Positions 12,180 through 24,361 of a DNA stretch of 64,000 bases are shown here, one piece after another. This stretch comes from Panaeolus papilionaceus (taxonomy: Eukaryota; Basidiomycota; Agaricomycetes; Agaricales): positions 868,001-932,000 of the forward strand of contig JADNRZ010000005.1 of assembly GCA_015501605.1 (NCBI GenBank), in the 5' to 3' direction. The notes under the pieces are model-generated. The model did not search any database. It saw only the letters and a list, made by a program, of their open reading frames with translations, and had not been told where the DNA came from. The position numbers were made by a program, and so were the translations under genes. Position 1 is the stretch's first letter. Every line of letters begins with the position of its first letter.

Positions 12180-13397
12180 GGAAATGGGATAGATGAATAT
12201 GGGGAAGGTGGCAGGTGTAAGTGTAGGAGGGAGACTTACAGATAACTACCACTGTACTTATAAGTATGAATCCCAAGGTGGAATAAATAGGGTAGGCAGT
12301 GCTTGTCCAAATGAATCATGTCACCGTCAGTGCCTGCCCTTGTTCCCGTGACTCTTCTGTATTAGCGCCCGAAATTTCAGGAGCTTTGTCAAAATTTCCG
12401 ATATTCCCAGCTTAAGTTGTAAAAGTGCAACATAAAAGGAAATAAATTCTTGATTTAAACCATGATCCAGACGAATGCTTGACCAGCATACAAATAACAG
12501 GGGAAGCTGTTCCTTGACCGTGAGTGAACAACTTGAACATTGTTCGGAAATGAGTGGCTTACATACTTATCAGTACAAACATGAACAAACTCACAACCAG
12601 ACTTTGATTGCAAAAAAAGCTGATTTCATCTTCTTCTTAGACCACGACAGATGAAAAGCCGCGAGGCTCGCAACGCACAGAACGAAGACTCGATTTTTCG
12701 TTCATTTTAGCGAGCGGGCTAAGGTCTGAGTATTCTAATCATTCTCGAACGGTTCTAGCGGGACCTGGTCTTAACGGACTGCAGTGGCGTATCAGAAATC
12801 CGGCCAGCGTACTCGTCTCATGGTGCTCTCTGCTCTTCTCGGAGATGTGGGGAGTGGCATGGGACACCTCAAGATCTTCCTCCGCCCGAAAGGGTCGAGG
12901 AAAGGAGGGCATAGTGCGGAACTGGCCTTGGAATTCGTCACAATGATTGGGTGACTTTCTCACTTTGCTATATGCGGACATCCCATCCTCGCAGGCATAG
13001 GAGACACGATGGCATCCTTCAGCTCACTTCGCGGCGCATGGTGCGGGATGCGATCCTTTGGATTTGTATTCCCCGATTGTAACTCGATTCAGACTACTCT
13101 TCGTCTGTCGTGCAATTTTTTCCTTTCCTCTACTTCGGTAGAGTATCCATCCCTTGCTAGAACCGTAACTGGTATGGTTTGTCTATCAGAACTCTTTAGT
13201 TGTTGCTTTTACTGACTCGACCTTCCCCTAGGCTGTTGGGTAACCCCTTTGCATGCGTAAGATAGATCGTCCTTGATAATCGTCGTTCTGTATCACTGCA
13301 GTTTTTCATTTGGATAAGACGTGGAAGAATCTCCTTTTAAGATGCCATGCACGGTTAAAGCAGGAAAGCCTACACACTATATAATACTCATCCAACT
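12180..13397. other. Intergenic region
   Basis: This is upstream of the RasGEF gene and downstream of the F-box gene on the same strand. An 80-codon minus-strand frame at 12739-12981 has no family resemblance or splice context. A possible TATA-like element of the RasGEF gene (TATTTATT on the minus strand) lies near 12282-12289. Nothing else is seen. Confidence 0.5.
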
Positions 13398-14758
13398 TCA
13401 TCGACTTAGTGGCTCGATGGATTGACGCAACGCGCCTGATTGAATTTGCACCCAGAATACGCGGAAATCCAGGTAGAATCCATGCTCCCTCGCCGCTTGT
13501 AAAATGTTCGACCGAGGGCCATCCATGTAATGATCTTGCCACGCCCTTTTTGATATTCCACGTAAGTCGCAGATGGATAGGTGTACTCTCAGTTCTCGTA
13601 GAGATGAGGAGCCGTTTGTGGTCAAGGCTTTGGCGAACGTCCTCCAGTTGCTTTCTCCCGCATTCATTGTAGGAGGGACCAATGGAATTTTGGTATATTC
13701 AAGGGCTAGTTGCACTCGTTCGAGTCGACTGTTGTCATGTATTGTGATGAAGACGTCTGAAAGATGACCTAGTAGCCATTCCTCGTCCACTTGAGCACCT
13801 GACCAGTGTATGGAGAGTGATGTGAGGGTGGGTAGTAATGTCGACAAAATGCGAGTTAGGTCGATCTTGGGTTGGTTGTAATAAAGGGGGACTGCGATAG
13901 TTGCGTCAGATGATAAGAAATGCAAGAATTCAAGGAAGACCAACGTGTTACTTGGAAGGTTCTCAGTGACCTCAGAAGTTGTAAGAAATCGCAGAGAGCC
14001 GACATCAACTTAGGCCAGGATTGTGCCTCACGACCAGCTGGTTTCAGGGCCAGCTGAAAGGCAGTGAGAGTAGAGAAGTCAATATTGCACAAGGGTGCCG
14101 CATCCGATAATTTGCGCAAGAGCCCCGAGCTGACATTCCTGTCGATGATCAAGTGCTCCAACTTGATTGAGTCGACTACTGAACCATCAAGTTGATCTTG
14201 GCTACCTTCATTCGCTAATGAAGCAGGAGGCGGCTCGGCGTCAACGAGATAATCACCGTCCGAGAGGCCTGCAGGGCTGATATATAGCATCGTCATTTTG
14301 ATAGGCCGCCTGAGATGATGAAGAGGGAACGTTTTAAATCCTTGTATTTCGATTGTGCGAATAGATGGCCAACAGAGTAGATGAGCAATTGCACGGTGAC
14401 CATGTTCAGAAACAGGTACGGTGTACGTCATCCAGCCGTTGATTACGAGGGTCTCCACGTTGGGAAGAACCAGTTGGTCAATGGCGACCTTATCCCGATG
14501 CTCTGCATATTTTCCGATGAGGTACTGGAATCGACGGATGAGAGACGCCAGATGTGGTTTTTGCTTTAGGATGGAGAGGAATGAGTCAATCCGGTTGCTG
14601 TTTGAAGAGAGATCAATGGAATGGAAGAGCACGCGTTGACATTGGGGCAAGAATGCCTTGCAGACTGTTGAACATGCTCTGAGAGTGTCATAGTCTCGCT
14701 TGCGGTCAAGGCACTCGACGACCCTGTAGAAGAGCTCCATAGGCAATTTTGGATCCAT
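13398..14758 (-). CDS. F-box protein with LRR-like C-terminal part
   Basis: The gene starts at the ATG at 14758 with a typical agaricomycete F-box: LPMELFYRVVECLDRKRDYDTLRACSTVCKAF and the following RVLFHSIDL, residues about 4-50. After it come leucine-rich segments resembling degenerate repeats (LVLPNVETLVINGW, SIKLEHLIIDRN, LLPTLTSLSIHW, SSSLRELRVHL). Two open frames overlap near 13856-13943 and must be joined by one intron. GTAACACG at about 13950 fits as donor, with either CGCAG (about 13893) or CCCAAG (about 13867) as acceptor; the latter keeps frame (RTFQ|IDLTRI). Such F-box proteins act as substrate adaptors of SCF ubiquitin ligases via Skp1; substrates cannot be told from sequence. 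Large expanded families of these are normal in mushrooms. Confidence 0.8.
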
Positions 14759-15404
14759 TCTGTAAGCTGGAACAAAAACTTTATGTCTCGAACATTGGAA
14801 TTGAATATGAGAGCGCTATTCACCTGGTGTTCACAAGGGATCAACTGAGTGGGTTGGGAGTCAATCGCCTCCCTTTGTCGCATTGTTTTTTGTTGATCCA
14901 TTGCGGATTTATCAAGATTTCGGCTGCGATATACGAGTCACAAAGCTCGAATGAAGCTGCGAAGAAGTCAATCCTTAATTAGCCACCGCTGAAGGTTCTT
15001 CTGTCCTCCAATCGGATAATAAAATCTCTCCGACTCGGTGCTTAATCATCCGACATTGACCACGACACAGGTGAGAACATAAGAGTGTCATGGCAAGGAT
15101 GAAATTGAGTAAAACATTCAATTCTGGAGGTGGATCCTGAACAAGAGCAAGTGGTGGTAAAAAACAGAGCCACAAACGTGATCGTGACCAGTTTTTTGGC
15201 GTCAAATTGAAACTCGACCTGATTTGTTACGCTCCTTTGTTCTGCCTTCTTTCATTCACCCATATAGTACTCGAAGGCTCATATCAAAGCATCGTTCAAC
15301 CCAAAACATACATTGTATCTGTTCTTGTTTCTTTTGAAGCGCGGTTATTTAATAATTTTTTAAATCTTGACTTAACTGTACTCGCCAACACATTGGTGAA
15401 GAAC
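14759..15404. other. Shared upstream region of two divergent F-box genes
   Basis: No gene is supported here. Short frames on both strands overlap and look random. The region must carry both promoters. Confidence 0.5.
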
Positions 15405-18400
15405 ATGGTCGGTATCCATTTTCCATAAACTTGTTGTATCGATTGACGCAGCGTTTTTAGGACAATCCGCCTACTACAACTCAACGCAAACGGCGCCTTG
15501 AAGAAACTGAAACTAACAACATCGACGAAACATCAAGCAGAGGGACATCCCAAAATCCCGAAGCGACTAGCTCTTCTGCTACCGAGGCGCGACCTCTCAA
15601 AAGGCCCCGGATGGGCGATGTCGACACTAATAAGCCAGATCAATCTGCACCAGATAGTTCCTCTAATGATACAGGAGAAGCGTCTACAATGACCGTTGAC
15701 ATGCTTGACCCGTCTCACCAGTCTCCGTTTGTGAAGCTACCAGCTGATGTACTTTTCGAGATCCTCGTTCTTGCTGGTTCTCCTGAGTATGTTTTGTCCA
15801 TTATGAGGACCTGTAAAACCATGTTTTCTGTTCTCTTCCACCCCGATGCACAGTGGGTATGGAAGGAAACTAGGAAAAGAGTCTCCTACAATTTTGGACC
15901 CAGTTCTCCTCTTCCATCCGAGTTTTCAGGATGGGGAACAACTTCTTTCACTCTACCAGAACCCCGAGCGCTTTCTTTCGCTCGGAGGTTGGTTATGCTT
16001 CTTTTGTGTTTGATGGTGGTGCATGTGAGGTCGGTCAAGCATAGTCCCAAGGAAGATAATAAAAAAAGCACGTCTCTGATTTCTTGTATGTTTTAACAGG
16101 TCTGCGGCAAAACCACGCGATGCATGTACAGATCATATGCAATGAGATTTAGAATATGCAAAGACGTGTGTTGTAGTTCCCTATGTTTTACAATTGACGC
16201 CCTAACTAACTATCATCCTCTCTACAGCCAGCTTGTCTCCGCAAAGCGTGCGTTTTGACGCCTACCATCTCAGTATTCTTTTCTGAATAAACCAATACAG
16301 AACCAATAAATTGGCCAGCGATCCGCTCGACCAGAGAATTTCAACCCTCATATGCTATGAAGAAGCACCAAACTGCTTTGGTAAAGTTCACTTAAATGTT
16401 GTGGATCCCTCTCATTGATTCTCATATATCTTAGCCAAAGATAGGGCCGCAAATGGTCCGTTATTCCATCTTCTATGTACCTAGAATTTGGGAAGAAGAC
16501 TCTTACTCTTTCTTTAGTGTCTCATGCAAAGCTACATTATCGTCGGGATCATCATGAGACCATTACACGGTATTATCGTGATATTGTCTCGAAGCCCGAC
16601 GCTCAAACAGTTCGTGCTTCTCAGTTCAGTAAGTGTGTTAGCTTATACGAATTTTATGATCTAGTTTCTTGCGCAAAAAAAATCTACGACTGCAGAATGG
16701 GCTCAGGTAAGGACTGGTTTTGTCCTCTGCCATCAATTACGTTCTCTGACATTTATAAATGCCAGTTCTGTACCAAGGTCTACAGGTGGAAAGAGGCTCG
16801 CCATATCGTGGCGAAGCGCATCCGCGAAGCTAATCGCACAAAGTGAGTGGGAATATATATAAAAATAAAAGCGATTTTGACAGCGTTTAATGAACCATAG
16901 GGCCTCGAATTATGCGATAACCTATGGCTGGGATAAGTCATATTTCTCTGACTGCCCTACATTCCACTCCTATTCCCAATGGAAGTCACAAGTCTTCGAA
17001 GAACTGAACGACAGAGGTATGTATTTACAACCCTCGTTAAAGCAAACCTAGAGTGCTCACGCTTGTTTTCTGTGTAGACATCATTTGGATGAAAGATGCC
17101 ATCGAATCCGAGCTCATTGCGTCAGCGGAGAAACGCGCCCGGCGTGCGAACGAAGCTACAGGAATGCGGAATCGGGCGGACATCGAAGCGCTCTACAACA
17201 CTTTACGGTCGAAGCCAACGAATCACATTTTCCCTCCGCTCTCGGTGTTTCGCAAACTACCCGTCGTCGGCCTTCTACAATCAACCCATCCCCCTGAAGC
17301 CACCAAACCCTCAACCCCTTGGTATCTCTTGCAGAAAGATGCCAAGAAGCCCCATGGGGAGAAGGAGCTTTTGAAAGCTCTCGACGGAAACAAAATGATC
17401 TCGAAGATGATTGACACCCAAGTTAAGGACTGGATTAACCAGGCGAGAGACGACTTGGCTGTTGTTCTTGGATTTCCTAAGGGCTGGAAGTCGGCAAGCA
17501 GTCTGGTGGTACACCCGGTAGATCGGCTTACTGCTCGATGGATTTGCATCAAGTGCGCACCCTTGAACGGTGAAGGCTATGCCAACAAGTGGAGAATTGA
17601 TGAGAGTCTTGATTTCGAGGGCGTCTGCAAGCATGAGTGCGGAAAAGACGGCTTGAACGTTCAAGGCAGAAAGGCAAAGAATAATCAGAAGATAGAGTGG
17701 AAAGCGTCCAATTTCCAAAGGGACGAAAAGGTGGGTGATTGTCTTGTCTTTGTGTTGAGGTTTCATTGATAGGTTGTTAGGTTATCCAAGTCATGGAAAC
17801 ATGGCTCCAGAAGAAGCAGCTTCGTGAAGATATGACAAGAACCACCGAGATGTTGTTCACAGGCGGCTATGCAGTTATCTGTAAATCATGCGACCCACCC
17901 ATGGTTCTTGATTGTCGAAACATGGTGAGCTTACAAAGAGATATTTACATACCCCTCCTTACATTTATTCGCAGATTGCCCATGCCCACCGACATGATTC
18001 AATGGAGATAGAAGCCAATCCTGGCGTCCACGAGCTCAACTTGTTTCTTGGTGGGTTCAGGTATAAATACGCATGGGCTGGGGCACTTCTGGGCCCTAGC
18101 TCTCACAGCAAGACCGTCCAGGCAGATATCCAGAAGAAGATCTACGGGTGTCGACACTGCATGCGCAAGAAGCAGGTTCAAGATGTGAAGTTTATGGAAA
18201 GACTGAATGCGGGATCCCCACCAGAGCCACTTGTGATGAAGGCCGTCCCCGTAAAGAATGTTGTTCTTTCTCAGATTGGTAGAGCAAACCCAGCTGAGGC
18301 GCAAAAAAAGGACGAGACGGAGAAGGCAGACCCTTTGTTCTCATTCAATGGACTGAGATCGCATATGAAAGCCAAGTGCGTTGCCCATCAACTGTATCTC

Positions 18401-18507
18401 ATCGAATATCTTCACTCATTAGGTTCACCAGGCATTTTATTCCAAACGTACATGACGAGGACTTTTATGTGGCAGAAAGTGACCTCTGGTACTTCTTACC
18501 AGTTTAG
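15405..18507 (+). CDS. F-box protein with Cys-rich (zinc-binding) segments
   Basis: A many-exon gene. The F-box is at residues about 95-140 (FVKLPADVLFEILVLAGSPEYVLSIMRTCKTM). A Cys-rich exon follows (about 16100-16165, CGKTTRCMYRSYAMRFRICKD) and then PACLRKA. Later exons (16475-16846, 17090-17730, 17775-17921, 17975-18373) carry more Cys pairs (CQFC, CIKC, CKSC, CRHC) and the terminal signature FNGLRSHMKAK...DEDFY. The last intron (18374-18420) changes the reading frame and gives a stop at 18505-18507. The first exon may be just ATG at 15405 followed by an intron with a weak GTCGGT donor, giving MDNPPTTTQRKRRLEE; otherwise translation starts at 15611. The product is probably an SCF adaptor or a nucleic-acid-binding regulator of a mushroom-expanded family. 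Internal exon borders between 16100 and 16500 are approximate. Confidence 0.75.
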
Positions 18508-18852
18508 AGTGTGTGTCATGAGGACAGGCAAATCCAAGATCGAAGATAAATTGTAATTTTAGTGGTGAACATATGATATGTCATTCTCGTAATTAGCTGT
18601 CAGTCCCATCCTTATTCGAATCAAAAAATTCAAGGCTAACTATATTGAAACCAGAATAATTACATACTCACTTCTTGCACTATATGTAAGTACACAGCGA
18701 TGCTCGAACTAAATATTTCTTCTTGTTCGGAACCCTCGATGTTATAAGAACCTCGGTTGAAATTTTGACTTCACCTTTTCGCTCTTTCGCTCTAAGGCCT
18801 TTCAGTCTTTTCTCTCTTCGGACTCACACTTTTTGTCAAAGGCGAGCTGTAG
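18508..18852. other. Intergenic region before the first GH47 gene
   Basis: This holds the 3' flank of the F-box gene and the leader of the mannosidase gene. An acceptor-like CTGTAG at 18847-18852 would open the frame carrying the signal-peptide-like stretch of the next gene, so part of this may be an intron. I could not find a matching first exon with an ATG. Confidence 0.4.
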
Positions 18853-21338
18853 CATGTTCGCCAGCCCCACTCTCTTTTGGCTCTTGGAGCATCACTGTCG
18901 TTACCTTCGGTTTGCTATGCTGGGTTAATCCAAAAAAAAGGACTCCAGCTCCCTCCGTACGCTGAAACCCATCGACAAGCCGCTAAAGATATGTTCGTCG
19001 AAAGCTATGGCGCGTACAAGTACGTGTTATTCAAATTACCCCCCAGAAGAGGTGCTAATATCTGCATTAGAAAATATGCCTTCCCGCATGACAATGTTGC
19101 ACCCATCGTGAAAGGTGTGTTTATTGGTTGTCCTTGAGCTTACGTGTCTAATTGTTTCGAAGGATATTCCGATGGAAGGAATGGATGGGGTATGTATACA
19201 TTGGAGTTTCTTGCAGTACGATGTGCGACTGATTGACTCCTCAATCCCAGGTGCAACTATCATCGATTCGATGTCAACCATGGTGAGTCTGAACGTGATT
19301 TTGAGTGTTCCAAGTCCACTAACAGAAAATTGCCGTTCTTTGAAGAAAATTATGGGGCTCGAAGTATGTCATAAAACCCGATGTCAATGACATAATCCTC
19401 CGCCCACTTTCAACTTACTGTTTTACTATAGAACCTCTTCACCGAAGCCGTTGCACATACCTTGAGTATCGATTTCACAACCCCGAAAACAGCGGATACT
19501 GTCAGGTGAGCATTCCCGAAGAAAATGGAAAAGCCAACATGTAGACTTATTGGTTGTTCAAGTGTTTTCGAAACTACCATTCGTTATCTAGGAGGGATTT
19601 TGAGTGCATATGAGCTCAGTAACCAACAATATCCTGGATTATTGACCAAGGCGAGGGATTTGGCCGATCAGTTGGCTCGCGCATGGAAAGGGGTATGTAC
19701 AGGTTTCTCACTACCTCATCACGTCGATCTGTCTGATCTCTGTTTACATTTCCACAGTCGAGTCCCATTCCCTGGGGACACATCGACTTTAAAAGCGACT
19801 CTTACGAGAATCAAGCTGTATGTCTAGACGTGGTGCTTACTGTTATTGTAAGCAATACTCATGAATTATTTGCAGTCGAATATTGCCGAAGCTGGGACTG
19901 TACGTCGAATGGGCAGTAGCTTTCTCGTCACCACTCATGGTATTTTTAGCTGTCCTTAGAATGGGCGACTCTTGCCAAGTATACCGGAAATCATACCTAT
20001 CATGATCTTGGTGTGGGTTCTGCCCGTCACGTCGCTGAGATGCAGGCGCCGTTACCCGGCCTTCCTGGCCAGGGTATCGATCCCAAAACTGGAAGCGCCG
20101 TTGGCTCATATATTGTAAGCTACCTAACAAACGTCCGTTTTTCCATCCCGATTCGAACATTACTTTTAGACATGGGGTGGTGGCTCAGATAGCTACTTCG
20201 AATATCTTATCAAGTATGCCAGATTGAATCTTACCGAAGACCATATCTTTGCGGATGCTTGGCACACAGCCGTCGATTCGTCGATCAAAACACTCTTACA
20301 GGTGCGGAGCCTGTTCGAAATGCGTTGTGTATTTGCTGACCATAACCCCAGAAGTCGGCTATTAAGGGGGACATGTATTTAGCTGACAGAGACGACAATG
20401 GCATCATTAGACACATTGGCTCTCATTTGGCATGTTTCCATGGCGGAAACTGGCTCATGGGTTTGTATTTGGGTTCTTCTCTGCTCACAATAAAAGTGAA
20501 CTAAATGTCATTTTTCTGAATAGGTGGTCGTCTCCTTAACAATGAGACTATCTTTAATATTGGGTTGTCTCTTGTTGACGGTTGCTGGAATACATACGCC
20601 GAGTCCGAGTATGCTCCCTATCGTCTACTCGGGTTCACTTCGTCGTTGCTGACATTACTCTAGAACTGGTATAGGTCCAGATGGATTCGCCTATATCCCT
20701 TCTGATTGGCAGGTCAATGGGGGAGGAGCACCAACACCGGAGCAAGTCGTTTACTATCTGGAACACGGGTTCTACGTTAGGAACGCCTACTACGTGCTTC
20801 GGCCTGAAGTCCTAGAGTCTAATTACTATGCCTGGAGGACTACCGGTGACGAAAAGTACTTGAAGCGTGCAGCTTCTGCCTTAGATAGCTTCCGACAACA
20901 CTTGCGCGTAAAAGAAACCGGAGGATATGCTGGACTGTGGGACGTCAACGACCCATCTGCCGGCCGAGTTGACGACACAGAGAGCTTCTGGTATGCAGAG
21001 GTTTTGAAATACCTGTGAGCGTGAATTATTCGAGTGGACACATGAGCAGATTACTTACCATTCCCTTCAGTTATCTGACGTTCGACGACCCTAACCATAT
21101 CAGCCTCGACGAATGTGCGTGCAGGAACATTGTGCTGTGTGATACAAACTGATATCGTGTTGGTCTAGATGTGTTCAACACGGAGGCTCATCCGTTCAAA
21201 GCCCCAAAAATGCTCCCAAACCAAGTCCTTGGATCGGGTAAAATGGTAACACCGTCGAAACCACATACAACGGTTCCGGGTACCCTTCCTACTGTCAGCG
21301 GTATCCCTGGTATTCTGTCTGCCATCCTACCACTTTGA
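18853..21338 (+). CDS. GH47 class I alpha-1,2-mannosidase, tandem copy 1
   Basis: About 14 short exons encode a full GH47 (alpha/alpha)7-barrel enzyme that trims alpha-1,2-linked mannose from N-glycans in the ER/Golgi or outside the cell. Diagnostic stretches are DGRNGWGATIIDSMSTM, VFETTIRYLGGILSAYELS, ITWGGGSDSYFEYLIKYARL (with the catalytic Asp region), FHGGNWLMGGRLL, LRPEVLESNYYAWR, DDTESFWYAEVLKYLYL and VFNTEAHPF, whose Thr is the calcium ligand in this family. The stop is at 21336-21338. The N-terminus is odd. A good signal peptide (LALGASLSLPSVCYA) is read in the frame of 18853-18957, but that frame has no ATG; the nearby ATG at 18854 is in another frame. Either a short upstream exon exists or there is a frameshift. 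Copy 2 lies 3 kb downstream. Confidence 0.85.
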
Positions 21339-21644
21339 ACAAACGTATCTTGGTATCTTATCTTTCGTGTTTAATACGTATCGTGCATATACGTTTGTGA
21401 TGTTAAAATATCCGAATATAATAATTGCGAGTGAAGAGCTTATGACCCTCGATGTTCCTGTCAGTTCAACTTGTGTGCAAAGTCATAATGTATTTTTAAT
21501 CTTAGAGCATAATGTGTAGAGTACTAAAGGTTCAACTGTAGATACTGTAAGTAGGCAAAGGTCCATCAGTTCCAGGGTCCAAGGAAGCACGAGGAGACTG
21601 GAGTTCATTTGAAAAAGAAAAAGAGAGGCTGTATAATGCTCATT

Positions 21645-22387
21645 TTAAAGCATGGAGGCAAGAGCAACCGAACCTCCGAGAACGGCCATGGACAAGCTAA
21701 GCTTCGCGGACCCGACTGCAGAACCGGACGGTTTGTCGTCCCCAGTGTTGAGATTTTGGGCGCTGGGGTTGGGGCCAGCCGAGAAGGTTGCGTTGGCCGT
21801 GTTGTTTCCGAGGGTCGTTGTGAATGGAGGGACGGGAGAGGGAGGGAAGTTAGTTGCGGTGCTGTTCCAATCTGGGGGGCAGAGGGGGAGGTCGGTGGGA
21901 TAAGGGTCGTATATCTGCACGGAGGAAGTTACGGTGTAGTTGAAGTTGGGGACCGTAGTTGGGATAGGACCTGAAGGTGCTACGGTGACGGAAAAAGATG
22001 GCTTTCCCCAGTTCTCGTTGTCCTGAGATGCGGAGCTGGTGGTAAACCCAGGGCTAGCACTGGTCGAACTGTAGTTGCCTTGTGTCACGGTGTAATTTCC
22101 ATTGTATGTATAGTTTCCAGCATAGACGGTGGTGAAGGGAGTTGGTCCTGCAACGATACAAGGATAACCAGCGGTTGGGGAGGCGGTGAGAGTGGCATTG
22201 ACAATCACAGTACCGAAGGTTGTGGTGGCGGCGGCAGAGGATGTGATTCTGTAGAGGTGGATACAGTGACTAAATACTCCTCTTGTTTTTATCATAGAAG
22301 CAAATGTACTTACGGAGGCTTGTTGTTGTTGGCTTGAACTCCAGCGAGGAGTGACGCAAAGATAACGGAGGATGCAGTGATCTTCAT
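21645..22387 (-). CDS. Secreted Ser/Thr-rich protein, probably GPI-anchored
   Basis: Two exons (22387-22314, 22248-21645) give 225 residues. Exon 1 encodes a clean signal peptide (MKITASSVIFASLLAGVQA). The mature chain is rich in Ser, Thr, Asn and Pro with many NxS/T sites, for example NYTYNGNYTVTQGNYSS. The C-terminus is a small-residue site followed by a hydrophobic tail (AKLSLSMAVLGGSVALASML) with no basic residues after it, which fits a GPI attachment signal. It is likely a heavily glycosylated cell-wall or surface protein. It lies in opposite orientation between the two GH47 genes, but no functional tie can be shown. No named family was recognised. A TATTTAAG box (minus strand, near 22470) suits a TATA element. 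Confidence 0.8.
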
Positions 22388-24361
22388 CGTGGACAAATCG
22401 AGGATTCCTTTCGAACGAGGTCGTAATACAACAAAGTGAACTACTCTAATATCCAAATGTTCAGCGACTTAAATACATAATGCAAACGGGCATTTTTGGC
22501 CTTTTGAGCTTCCCTATCGCACATGCAAGGGGTAGTGACGCCCAATGCGCAGCAGGCCGCTTATTCAAGGAGGTACGGCGTGCTCGGCGCCAAGGAACCG
22601 ATCAACATATCACGGACATGGTAGTCCGTTGATTGATACGGTTTCAGCAGGATTCAGCACAATGTACCTGTTCTTTAAATCAATCAAACATGTCCGCGCC
22701 GTCCCCTTGCCTCAGACGATGTGGTGACAAATGTCATATTTGGTTGGTGCTGAGCGCTGACCACCAAGCATGGTACGTTACCGGTCCCAGATTCTGTAAC
22801 ATACAGGATTATTGAGAAATTTATCACCTTCAACTTATCTATTGTTCCATGACAGACTGTAGGCGTGTACGCAATTGATGTGGGTCACATCCAGCTGTCA
22901 ACAAACATTTGTGAATCTCTTCTGGGGATCTCGGATGCTCGCAGCGGGCGGCGTTCTGAAAATCTCATGCGTTTGATAGAGTGTCCGGTTCTTCATAAGC
23001 CACATGAAACTCGAAGATTCATTTTTATAATCGTTCCTTTGAGAGAGGTATTGCTAACAGCTGGCGATGGTTGTATGGACCATCACTCGTAGCAGTGTTT
23101 GGCACATGTGATCTATATATGTGGCGCATAACCGCACGATGCTGGAAATGGAAACCTATTGACCAATTTGGAAAGTCATTCATCAAAGGAGCGTTTATCC
23201 CACAATGTGAAGCAGATATCAAGAAGCTTATTTAGAGGTTATACACCTTCTATGATACATGCCCTTATTATTAACGCTAATTCAACCGAGTTGTGAAAAC
23301 GCCGGCCCGAGCTTTGAATTCCAAAGAAGATACTTATGGAATTTAGAACGAAATAGGGGTTGTGCTTACTTATTATCTCTATATCGAAGGCCTCTGCTGC
23401 TTACAGAATCTGGATTGTTTAAAATAATTCGGGGCGCATGATCCGTACGTGAAGAAGGAGAAGAGCCAACGAAGCAGTCGCAGTGGGAGACGATGTGTTG
23501 AGGGCGTGCGAATTATGCACTATAAATGGTGACGGTTATGTCACCTGATTAGAAAAATAGATTGTCCTTCGCTTCTTGTCTTTAGCCCATGTCTTCTAAC
23601 TGATTCAAAACCACATTCATCTTCAAATCAACGTATACCATCCAGAAATATATGATTACAACTGAATTTATAGGTATTAATCCCTCAGCTAAGGTACTTT
23701 GCTGTACCAAAATCAATCGCTTTGTCCATTTCAATCACCATTTACTGAGGAATACACGCCAATACTGATAGGTGGTGGTTCTATTACCGAGCTTCTTCTA
23801 TTCCTTCTCAGGGGTTACACGCGGCTATCAGGCCAAACTAGTCTTCTGCTTGTTCTTCAATGCAGTACGGATGCGCTACGGGTATCACGAGATGTGTTCA
23901 GGTGTGATTTTTGAGATTTTTTTTTGTGGTCAATGACGTCCTCTATCCTCGGCCACTGAGAATACAATCGTTCTGAAGTTGAATCACAAGTGTTATTTCC
24001 CAACACTTATTCGCATGCCAAAACATTTCAAGATCCCGGGCCTTGTCTAAACTCCCTGTGTGTTGTTCTTGCTAGCTCGATTTTGCGCTGCCCATCTCTC
24101 GCATCATCATCAAACTGACGTGGCAGACTGAAATACTCGTCCAGCGAGTAAGTTACAGAGCACCAGATGAACATGTGCTTCAAGGGACTGCCGCTGGGTG
24201 ACCCCGTTTCACTCTTTGTTCCTAGAGCTCAGAAGACTCGATCGAAGCCTCTGATGAAGCCAGCATTCATGCACCGAAAATACCTCGGTAGACGTTCCAT
24301 GAGGAGTTAAAAAGCGGGAAAGCTGGCGGCTCTGCTTTGCATCCCTCCTCTCAAAAGTAAC
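22388..24361. other. Gene-free stretch between the GPI-protein gene and GH47 copy 2
   Basis: Two kilobases without a supportable gene. All open frames are under 80 codons, lack splice continuity and resemble nothing. I looked for a decayed third GH47 copy and found none of its motifs. Confidence 0.6.

Noticed and set aside
12739..12981. 80-codon minus-strand frame
   Set aside because: Composition and lack of homologous features do not support a gene.
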